A DNA stretch of 25,593 nucleotides from a virus. The notes below the pieces were generated by a model. That model did no database searches, was not told the origin of the DNA, and was given only the letters and a program-made list of their open reading frames with translations. Each line of letters opens with the position of its first letter. Within the stretch, counting starts at the first letter, position 1. The DNA lies in the IMG/VR virus record IMGVR_UViG_3300017714_000145, positions 1-25,593 of that record; one strand, given 5' to 3'. The translations under genes were made by a program, and so were the position numbers. Of the stretch, positions 1-8,900 are shown one piece after another.

Positions 1-429
1 ATTGTGTGCCTCATCGTAATAGATACAGTCAATATCAATGTCAGACTCTACAATACGACGGAGACTGTTGTATGTGGTGAATATAATCTCATGAATACCA
101 GCAGTCTTACAGACAGCATGATGACACTGAATCTGTTGAACTTTAGTGCTGCTAGCGAAAGAAGTCTCACCACTATGAACGTGAAACATCTCAGCATTTA
201 CAGTACCATTGAGAGCATTCCAGAACTCATCACACAATTGGTTTGCCAACAGAATACGTGGGGCGACCACTACAATAGTCTGTGGCGTGGTGGCAGCGAG
301 CAAACGACGCTCAGTGTCCTTGATCATGACGAGAGTCTTACCACCACCTGTGGGGACAATGACCTGACCAAAAGAGTTGTTCTCAAGAGCAGCAAGTGCT
401 CGCTGCTGGTGAGGACGGAGGGTGAGCAT
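1..429 (-). CDS. DEAH-box superfamily 2 helicase, N-terminal part (runs off left edge)
   Basis: The minus strand is open from an ATG at 429-427 to the window edge, giving 143 residues. Visible in order: an RPHQ Q-motif-like start (residues 5-8), the Walker A loop PTGGGKT (26-32), a motif Ia-like VVAPRILLANQ (about 54-64), a TTYNSL motif (118-123), and the Walker B/motif II box DEAH (139-142). These are the N-terminal RecA-like lobe motifs of SF2 ATP-dependent nucleic acid translocases; motifs III-VI lie outside the window. AAGG sits five bases before the ATG as a ribosome binding site. T4-type phages carry the SF2 helicase UvsW, but UvsW has a domain ahead of its helicase core that is absent here, so I do not assign that name. 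A role in phage DNA replication or recombination is inference. The stretch is visibly richer in G+C than the structural genes. Confidence 0.9.
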   Translation of the reverse strand, partial: MLTLRPHQQRALAALENNSFGQVIVPTGGGKTLVMIKDTERRLLAATTPQTIVVVAPRILLANQLCDEFWNALNGTVNAEMFHVHSGETSFASSTKVQQIQCHHAVCKTAGIHEIIFTTYNSLRRIVESDIDIDCIYYDEAHN

Positions 430-453
430 GAATGCCTTGCTGACTACTCTATT

Positions 454-459
454 ATTATA
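454..459 (-). promoter_or_regulatory. Possible -10 box ahead of the helicase gene
   Basis: The minus strand reads TATAAT about 25 bases before the helicase ATG and just after the upstream terminator, a sensible position for a promoter. No convincing TTGACA-like -35 box is seen at normal spacing, which would fall inside the terminator hairpin. A chance match in AT-rich DNA is possible. Confidence 0.25.
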
Positions 460-463
460 GCAG

Positions 464-485
464 AAAACCGCCCTTGTGGGGCGGT
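464..485 (-). terminator. Intrinsic terminator after the ParB-like gene
   Basis: On the minus strand a 7-bp perfect stem (ACCGCCC with GGGCGGT), a 5-base loop and a following TTTT run form a Rho-independent terminator. It lies about 20 bases after the TGA stop of the ParB-like gene and just before the helicase gene, separating the two units. Confidence 0.85.
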
Positions 486-505
486 CTAATCCAGTTACGG
501 AAGTG

Positions 506-1543
506 TCACAGTCGGATGAACTGACCCGCTTTTACATCTTCTTTATGGAAGTCTTGAGCAAGGTGAGCATGTTGACAGTTCTTATGCTCCCATGGATAGC
601 ATCCATTGGAAACTTTATAGATAAAGATTTTATCAAGATCTTCAGATAGATTTGGGAGTACAACACTATGTACTTTATTTCGTTTTACTTCCAATGATTC
701 AACACGGGTAGGAGTATCAACAGAATCTTGAATGTTGAGCCAACTAGTTACAGGAACCCGAGCAGCATGAGAAAGTAAAGGATTAGTACGAGACCCCCAG
801 TTAGACATATTGATGTAATGATTATGATCGTGTTTCTTGAGAACTTCTTCTTTATAAGAGTCAGTAGATCGGGCAACAAAATCCTGATACGTAGTGTCAT
901 TGTGAGAAGTATAACGCTCAGTTTTAAAATTGGTATGTCCATTGCTGACAATAAAACTTACCATCTCTTTAACAATAGTACCCATGGCAGTCTTACCAAG
1001 AGAATTATTAGCAATCAGATGAACTTGATCAGCAATATCTTGCTCACATTTAATTTCATTCTTAGAAATACCAAACTTAATATGTTCAATGACTTCATCT
1101 CGGTTGTTGAGCGTAGCATGGAACATACGTTCATTGTTAAGTGTCTTAGCAAAACATTTCTGTGCCCACTCATTGTCACACTTGACGTAAACAAACATAT
1201 ATCCAGGAATACCTAGACGAGCACACACATCATGACGGTGACCACCAGTAAGAATATCACCAGTATCAATATCAATATAAACAGGAGGACATCCACAATC
1301 AATGCCATTTTGTTCAACATCATCAGCCATCATATTGACTTTTTGCTGATTTGTACCAAGAAAACGACCAATATTATTTTGCTTTACAACATTTTTCCAA
1401 AGACCATACTCTTTCTTTATGATCTCAATACCATCGATTCCTTTGTCAGTTACAGAAGCAGTCCAATTATCGGGATCCCTGAGTTTTTTATCAAAGTAAT
1501 CACAGATATATTCAACAAATTCTGGAGCAGAAGTAACAGTCAT
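506..1543 (-). CDS. ParB/Srx-fold-like domain protein, 345 aa
   Basis: A 345-residue protein from ATG to TGA. The informative part is residues 86-111: a PPVYIDIDTG beta segment followed by ILTGGHRHDVCARLG, which matches the GxHRxxAxxxLG box of ParB-like/sulfiredoxin-fold domains. There the loop binds nucleotide or phosphate, and in some families it supports CTPase, kinase or nuclease activity. The rest (about 120-345) is mixed alpha/beta without a motif I recognise, with a His-rich stretch (KKHDHNHY, near residues 240-247). No Shine-Dalgarno is seen before the ATG; the preceding bases are pyrimidine-rich. It has its own downstream terminator and sits beside a helicase rather than in the structural run, which suggests a DNA-metabolism or regulatory role (inference). 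Chromosome partition is unlikely in a lytic phage. Confidence 0.75.
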   Translation of the reverse strand: MTVTSAPEFVEYICDYFDKKLRDPDNWTASVTDKGIDGIEIIKKEYGLWKNVVKQNNIGRFLGTNQQKVNMMADDVEQNGIDCGCPPVYIDIDTGDILTGGHRHDVCARLGIPGYMFVYVKCDNEWAQKCFAKTLNNERMFHATLNNRDEVIEHIKFGISKNEIKCEQDIADQVHLIANNSLGKTAMGTIVKEMVSFIVSNGHTNFKTERYTSHNDTTYQDFVARSTDSYKEEVLKKHDHNHYINMSNWGSRTNPLLSHAARVPVTSWLNIQDSVDTPTRVESLEVKRNKVHSVVLPNLSEDLDKIFIYKVSNGCYPWEHKNCQHAHLAQDFHKEDVKAGQFIRL

Positions 1544-1580
1544 TTGGGAGATTTGATTGAACAGTCATACTGTAACCCAT

Positions 1581-1605
1581 AAAAAAGGGGGTAGCAAGAC
1601 CCCCT
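1581..1605 (-). terminator. Intrinsic terminator closing the structural gene run
   Basis: The minus strand shows a perfect 7-bp stem, AGGGGGT with ACCCCCT, around a 6-base loop, followed by an uninterrupted T run (A run on the plus strand at 1581-1586). It starts 7 bases after the TGA/TAA region of the last structural-cluster gene and is the strongest terminator in the window. It probably ends transcription coming from the fibre genes. Confidence 0.92.
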
Positions 1606-1612
1606 GTGACAC

Positions 1613-1999
1613 TTATTCAATTGGTGTTGGTTCTGGTTCCCGAAAACCCTTCATTCCGTCATTACCACCAGCATATCCATCTTTAGTGAAGATAACATAT
1701 TGAATAAAATAATCATCTTCAACATCTGATTTAGAATTAGGAAAATTATCTCTACAAAATTCTCTTGCTGAATCTTCTGTACTAAACTCTACAAAAGTAA
1801 ACTCATTATATAATAATTTATCAAAGATAGCAGGGTTTTCAGACTGCATATTCATATAATATGCCGAGTAAATACTATTTGCTTTAGTAGCATCGTCAAC
1901 ATTATCAGGACCAGTAGTTCTTAAAACAACAACTGTAGTGTCTAATGCTTGTGTATAGTGGTACAACCACTCCATAAAGTTTTTAGATGATACGTACAT
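1613..1999 (-). CDS. Unknown small protein, 128 aa, last gene of the structural run
   Basis: A 128-residue acidic soluble protein. The ATG has a strong AGGAG ribosome binding site six bases upstream, inside the last codons of the preceding gene, and is separated by one base from that gene's stop. There is no signal peptide, membrane segment or motif I recognise. The middle (about residues 66-83) reads FTFVEFSTEDSAREFC, an alternating beta strand then helix, and suggests a small alpha/beta fold. The C-terminus is Pro/Glu-rich and looks disordered. It sits directly after the fibre chaperone-like gene and just before the terminator, so co-expression with tail proteins is very likely. I cannot assign a function. 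Confidence 0.75.
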   Translation of the reverse strand: MYVSSKNFMEWLYHYTQALDTTVVVLRTTGPDNVDDATKANSIYSAYYMNMQSENPAIFDKLLYNEFTFVEFSTEDSAREFCRDNFPNSKSDVEDDYFIQYVIFTKDGYAGGNDGMKGFREPEPTPIE

Positions 2000-2000
2000 G

Positions 2001-2933
2001 TCACTCTCCTAAATTTAAATTATCAATATTGATGCCAGATAGACCAGCATCTAATTCATATTGTTGAATTTTATCCCAGATTTGTTTACTCATCGGAATA
2101 CCCTCCTCCAACCGTTTCTTCTCAATAATTGCCGCTTTCTCTACATTACCATGAATTGCTTCGATAGCAAATCTACCACTTCCTTCAACAGTTTTTTTGA
2201 ATTGATCACTAGTTGATAGATATTCAATAGAATGCTCTGGGTCAAATTCATGATATTGCTGTGGATCAATTGGCCACTTAAACCCAGCATCCCAAACAAG
2301 ATAATCTAAGAGATCATCAAAATCTTCGGGAGTTTTAATATTATCTCTTAAATATGCTCTATATGTAGCCCACAGTTCAACTTCACCTTCAAATACTTCT
2401 GGAGCATCTGCTAATTGAGACCAAGCAGATTTTTCTAGTAATCTAGTTTTAATTAACTGACGTTCTTCATCAATTTTATCAATGTATGTAGCACTTTTTG
2501 CCATCTCAACAATTTCTCTACTTCGTTCAATCTCAGAATCAACTCGTTGAACTTCAATAGTAGCCTTCAAAACATTAAAAAGTTCTTTGATCTCACCTTC
2601 AGCCATCTCACCATAGTTATATCTATTATATCTTGCTTTTTTTGTAGTAAAATCAAATTTCATTTTCTCTTTATCTAAGATGTATTCACCATCTTCATAA
2701 ATTGAGAAATCTACAATTCTATCATTATCATTAGTCCACTCATCTGGCAAATTCTTTAATAGATTAGAATTTACTGTTTCTGATAATTTACAAGCGTTGT
2801 ATGAATATTCACCATCAGAATTTTTAATCCTAACGATCATTAATCTAGAAACAGCATTCCATTCCAAAATAGGTTTATGCTTTTCTGGAGGAGTAATAGA
2901 TTCAAATTGGAAATCTTCTGGATTGAACGCCAT
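2001..2933 (-). CDS. Tail-fibre assembly chaperone-like protein, about 310 aa
   Basis: Probable folding/trimerisation helper for the large fibre protein encoded immediately upstream. Numbering from a possible TTG start at 2942 (313 aa), residues 191-200 read WATYRAYLRD and are followed by WPIDP (223-227). This W..YR..LRD...WP..P pattern is typical of the C-terminal domain of phage tail assembly chaperones. It is preceded by a helical, charge-rich stretch (about 115-172) and an N-terminal beta domain (about 20-100). After the chaperone-like block there is an extra helical tail to residue 313. I prefer the ATG at 2933 (protein starts MAFNPEDF) because TTG is a weak start; neither has a clear Shine-Dalgarno. 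Fibre gene followed by chaperone is the usual order in tailed phages. Function is inferred from motif and position. Confidence 0.65.
   Translation of the reverse strand: MAFNPEDFQFESITPPEKHKPILEWNAVSRLMIVRIKNSDGEYSYNACKLSETVNSNLLKNLPDEWTNDNDRIVDFSIYEDGEYILDKEKMKFDFTTKKARYNRYNYGEMAEGEIKELFNVLKATIEVQRVDSEIERSREIVEMAKSATYIDKIDEERQLIKTRLLEKSAWSQLADAPEVFEGEVELWATYRAYLRDNIKTPEDFDDLLDYLVWDAGFKWPIDPQQYHEFDPEHSIEYLSTSDQFKKTVEGSGRFAIEAIHGNVEKAAIIEKKRLEEGIPMSKQIWDKIQQYELDAGLSGINIDNLNLGE
2006..2010 (-). promoter_or_regulatory. Ribosome binding site inside the end of the chaperone-like gene
   Basis: AGGAG on the minus strand, six bases before the ATG at 1999. It is made of the Leu-Gly-Glu codons just before the TGA stop of the upstream gene, so termination and re-initiation are probably coupled. 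Confidence 0.7.
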
Positions 2934-2954
2934 CTCAGTCAAAATACTTTTTAC

Positions 2955-2961
2955 TATTTAG
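2955..2961 (-). promoter_or_regulatory. CTAAATA, candidate late-promoter-like element
   Basis: The minus strand has CTAAATA at the end of the large fibre gene (it includes its TAA stop), 22-28 bases before the chaperone-like ATG. The core TAAATA resembles T4-type late promoters (TATAAATA). The same 7-mer occurs before the large fibre gene at 9640-9646. Chance is possible in AT-rich DNA. Confidence 0.25.
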
Positions 2962-5900
2962 TACGCCTTGATTACCCATTTCGTCCACAAGTATGGAGAA
3001 ACCAAACTAACCTGATCTTGTGGTGCTAAAGACGGCGTTGGAACTAACTGTTTAGTAGCAGAAAGTGTAAATTGTCCAGGTAAAACTTGAACACCAAGAT
3101 CCGTTATAGAGTTGAATGGTAAATCAACAACATTCTGCTTGTAATCTTGAGAAGCAGCGGCAAGACCGTCGCTTTGATTACCAGCAGAATCAAAGTTACC
3201 AAAACTATACATAGCACCACTAGCACCATTATCAAATGGTTCAAGCAAAGAAATATAGTGATCATGTGCTAATTTTTGGAGAGGAACAAATCCTTTCACC
3301 GTAGCAATTTTAGAGGGGATATCAATAGCACTAAACCACTTATAAGCAGGGTCAACACCTAAAAGAGATGAAGTTTGACCACCATTCCATGGAGAATTTG
3401 TCACATCAATATAAGAATTAATCTCATTAAAATCAGCACCACTATCTAATTGATCTTGAATCCATTTGGGATCGGGTGTTTCTTCAATCGAGTTAACCCC
3501 GATGTATCCACTAGGTTGAGTCCACTCTTCATTTTCATCATCATCACCACTCCACCATACAGTATCTTCACCAGGACAATACGCCGATTTAGGTAAATAA
3601 GATGATGGAACTGTTGGACGAGGAGCACTAGTGTCCCAGTACATATATCCCCAAGCATTCCAGAAACCATCGCTTGCAATTGCCGTTGGACCAGAATCAT
3701 CACCAACTGGATTATTTCCAGATGTTTGAAAAGGTACTTTCCATCCACCATTTTGTCCCCAAGTTACTCTACCTTTAACAGCAACAGGATCTGGCTCTCC
3801 AGTAACCAATTCATGGAAGTGTAATGGAGTATCATAAATTTTTTCTTTTTTAAGTCCAACTTTACAAATAGTATCTCCAATAACTTGGAATTCAATCAAA
3901 CCACCAACATCATTATATCCAGTAGTTGATACAGAAGCAATACCAAAATAATCAGATTCTGTTGGTGGTAATCCTTCAGCAGGAGTATCTACCTGCTCTA
4001 ATTCAGCAACACCAGGATCGCCAATAGTATCAATAAACCACCTACCACCTGTTGCTCCAGGTTGACTATTTCCAGGAGATCCTGCTTGCTTAGTTGGATT
4101 AAATGATGGTACTAATGAAGGTGAAGCTAATTGGTTGCCATCAATAACACCAGTGCCTTTCACATATCTATTTCTAAAATCAGGTAGTCTGAATGATGTT
4201 TTAGCATCTCCAATTGCTTTTAAAACATTTCCTTTAAAATCACGAATCTCGATAGTGAAAGTACCACCTTCTGCTTTTTCTCCATATTTATTTTGAATAG
4301 CAGCATAGAGTAAGGGATAAGATTCGGGATCTACGTAACTACCATCACAATACAAGAAACTAGGGAATCTAGAAACAACACTACCTTCCAAATCTCCCCA
4401 GTTATCAGATTTAGTAGCATCTTGAAGAATAGGAATAATAGAACCTATAGGAAGTCCATCAAATTTAGTATCAAATCTAACTTGTTTCCCAGCATTAGGA
4501 CCAGCAACAACATATTTAACTGGTTGAATGGAACTATACCACTGACTGAGTATAGGATCTTGAACAGGAGCAGGAGTTTGTACAGTAAAACTTGTAGTGT
4601 AATTACCAAGAGTAACTTGCCCTGTGACAGAAAATCCTGGAATGACTGAAGAAGTTATTCTTACTTTAAACGTATCTCCGTTTTGGACATTAGTAGGAGT
4701 ACCAATAGTAGATGGTGCCCAAGCTCCAGTATTATTCTTTCTAACTTCTAATCCATTGGTAGTAATAAGTGGCAAACTAATACTACCACCTAAACCAGAA
4801 ACAGATACAGTTTCATCTGCTTCTGTATCAACATTAGGACCAGTAGCAAGTTTAGAAGCAAATGTAAATGGTACTGGGTTTGCTGTAAATGATCCAGCAA
4901 TGCCTACTCTCCAGTCAGTTACATATACAGGATATACACCTAATCCTTCCACTAATCCAGAAACTACCTGAGCACCAACTCTAGTATCAAAATGTCTCTG
5001 CTCACCAATAACATCAGTAGTTTTATAAAATAATCGAACAAGAGCATCTGGATTAATATCAACAATATCTTCTGGATCTCCATTACTATCTAATTGAGCA
5101 ACACCATCAACATAAATTGTCGGTAATTCAGCTGTAGATGAATTAGAAGGAGCATCACCAACATTTGGTGTCACTTGAAATTTAACTGTAGTTTCGATAC
5201 CATCAATAAAGTTTGAGTTACTCCACACATCCTCATTAAGATCGTTATTTAAGGAATCAATCCATGTAAATGAATTGGGTTCGGTATCTTGCTGACTTTT
5301 TGTTTTAATAGACCATTGACTAGTTGAACTAGTTCCAATGCCAACAACAATGTTAAAAGTTGTTGTAGTTACGAAAGTAGTTGATGAAGTTCCTCTAAGT
5401 TGTAGTTCTTGACCATTTGAAATTTTTTGTCCACTATCTCCAGCGTACCAAGCACTCCAAGATTGTCCAACAGTTCTAATTCTAAATTCGGCACTTTGAT
5501 CAACAGAAACCGTAACAGGAACATTAATACCACTAATCACTTCAGTTTCACTAACAATAAGTGAATTAAGATCACAAGGATCCACAGTAGCAAAATTATA
5601 AAAATCTGGAGTTCTATCTGGTTTTGGTCCAGTCTTAAGTACCCATTCTCCAGGAGTTTGACCTACATCTACTTTTACAGTATATGTTTTAGTATATTCA
5701 GTTCCAGTAGTTCCTTCTAACTGTAAATATTTGTCATTAGTAATTTGTGTTGCTCCCCAAGCACCACAATCGTTTCCAGATAATGTATCACAAACTCTTG
5801 CTCTAACATTAAATCCAGGAGCAACAACACTAATAGGCACTCCTCCAGTGATACTAGTAATTAAAGCACGATTAGAAAGAACAGTTTCATTAGCATCCAA

Positions 5901-8900
5901 TCCTTCTACAGTATCAAATGAATATGCATCTGGAGTAACATCTTGTGGAGGATATTCAACATAAACAACACCATCTTGACCAGGAGCAGCACCTAATCCA
6001 GCAAAATTTGAAAGAATAACTGTAGTACCACCAGCTGTATCAGCATAGGCACCACCATGACCACCACCATAAGCATCTAAGTCTCTATTATCAAAAATAT
6101 CTGGGTTTGGAGCAATAATACCAGCATTACCATCAAAACCGCCGCCTCCGCCGCCTCCGCCACCGCCTTGAGATGGTCCAGGTTTTAAAGTAGCAACAAT
6201 AGTATCAGAAGCATTTAAAAATTGTATATAATCAACAGCATAAGCATCATTGGCATTTAAATTATCATTTTGTACACTAGTAGGAACAACACTATTAAAT
6301 TCAGGACTTCCAGCGGTAGATTTAAATTTTAATTGTAAGCTACTAATTTTTTCCCCAGCATTTAAAGGAACATCATAATTCTGCCAAGATCCATATTGAT
6401 TATCGAAAGTTGGGTTACCAATTGAAGGGAAATTAGGAATAACAGTAACTACTCTTGGAGTTCCAGATCCAATTTCTAGTGTAAGACTTTCGTTAGAACC
6501 ATTAGGTCTCTCTCCACCATTACTATCATTACCAGCAATAGCACGAATACGTAATTTAGCAACACCAGTTGTATTTGAATTCCATGTTGCTGTTCTTTCT
6601 GTAACTAGAACTGGGTTATACTTACCCATGAATAATAAACTAGTATTATCATCAGTAATAAATCCACCCAATTCTCCAGTTCCAGGATCACCAAAAGGTC
6701 CGTCACCAGACCCAACAATAGAACAACCAACAATTGTCGGGTTCCAGTTTCCACCATCAGATCCATCATCACCAGCTGTATTTAAACCACTGGTTGAACT
6801 CTTAACTGTGCCATGATAAACAATAGAATTACCAAACTGTTTAGATCCTGGCAATGGCGGTACAGTATCATTACCACCACCAGCACCACCACCGCCGCCG
6901 CCTGCCATAGCAATCAAAGTACCATCAGCCATAGTAATAGCAGCGGCACCACCGCCGCCGCCACCTGCTCCAGAAAAATCTTCAAATCCAGCATTACCGC
7001 CATCACCACCATTAGCATATCCAAAACCACCATCACCACCCTGACCATATCCACCAGTAGCACTATTAGGAGCTCCTTCACCGAATGCTCCACCTTCTTC
7101 TCCTTTTGTAGGAGCATAGAAATTTAATGCTCCTGATGGAGTTACGCCATCAGATTGAAGTGGAAAATCACTTAAAGATTTTTGTACTCTAACTCTAAGT
7201 AAGTTACCAGCACCACCACCAGCACCATAACTATTAGGAGCATCATCTCCACCCGTACCACCACCAGCACCAATTAGTGTAACAGTGAAATCTTCTAGAG
7301 CATAGTAAGGAATAGTTTGTGATACTACTTGACTTTGACCATTAATAATAATATTACCAAAGTCTCCTTCAGAATTTGTTTGTCTATTATAGATAATAAA
7401 AGTATCAGATACAGTATCACTACCAACACCTACTGTGTAGGTAGTTTGGGTAATAGCTCCAGATCCAGAAGCAGCAGTTTTTCTAATATAAAGATAGTCA
7501 TTAGTAGGTTGAATAACAATATTATTTCCCCAGTTAGATTCGTCAACACTAAGATCAGCACCAGCAGTAGATGTAGTAGCATTAGTTTGAACATCCAATC
7601 CTTGAATAGGAACTTTAGCAATATACTCTACACTACCTTCCGCCAAGAAAACAGGTCTAGCATGAAATGGGAATGGAACAACTCTCTTACTCCTAGTATT
7701 GAGAGTCATTGTAGTAACTTCATCAGGAAATAATTTGGCAGGACCATTAGTAGGGTTGCCAACATCAGGATTACCGAATGGTGGTCCTTGTATTTTTATT
7801 GAAGAAGTTACTGCTTGAGATCCACTAGCACCCCAAGTTAGACTAGAGTTAGTTTTTAAATTAATAACGTCGCCATTCTGTACCGTTACCGAGACGGTAC
7901 TCCATGCTCCAGTGTTGTTCTTTCTTATTTGACCAACAGTTCCATCAATAATTGCTTTAATCTCTACAGTTTGTCCATTTAATGTAGCAACATAAGATTG
8001 TGTAGTAGCAATACCATTGGTTTCGCCAGATCTTCCATAATTAGTGAGAGGAGTTTCTAAATCATTATAAGCACCAGAACTAAACTCAGTTCCTAATCCT
8101 GATACTGGTATATCAGTAAAATACATGAGTCCAGGTTCACACTCAGCTGTTGTGCCATTAGAAACATAAACTACCTCATATTCTTGAATTTCAATTTTAG
8201 CATTATCAGCTGAAACTCCAGAAGGGGAAATAATATTAACTTCATCACCAATCTGGTATCCATATCCAGGATCCTGAATAAAAACCGTATTCCTCTTATC
8301 AACATTAACAAAAGCAGTACCTGATCCACCAGCACCCATTCTAATTTTCATCCCAGATCCACTTCCACCAGTAGTGTTAAATGTTTGGGTATAATTAAAT
8401 CCAGCTCCAACATCAAGAATGTCAGTTTTGACACCATATGTAAAGATACGATCGGCTTGAATGTCATTTGGATAACGATCAACTTGTGTCCAAGATTGCC
8501 ATCCATCTTCCTGATTACCTAGAACTTGAGTTTCTTGGTAAGTTCCCGATCCATATGATCCTGCTGACACATTTTCATAAGTATTACTACCTCTAGTATA
8601 AGTTTGTCCACCAGTAGCATAAATTTTAACTGTGCCAGATTCTTTTTGAGTAAAATCAGACCCATTTGGCAATCTAACCCAAACGTCATCACCAAGAACA
8701 ACACCATTTAATGAAGTACTATATCCAGTAGTAGGAGGATTATTGCCACCACCCCCTTCTACCTTCACCATTCTGGTGTCACCAGTTCTAGAAACCCTTA
8801 ATACAACGTCATCGTCAATATTAGTAATATCTACTTTTTTATAAAAATATGTACTTCCACCATTATTGGTAGGAACTTGGTCAACCCTATCAGTAAATTC

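Noticed and set aside
4-489. 161-codon plus-strand open frame
   Set aside because: It is antisense to the helicase gene, whose minus-strand frame carries Walker A and DEAH motifs.
1514-1568. Short leader frame beginning ATGACTGTT before the ParB-like gene
   Set aside because: It would be only about 18 codons and overlap the gene out of frame. The start of ATGACTGTT is repeated 25 bases apart, but no ribosome binding site or regulatory structure supports it.
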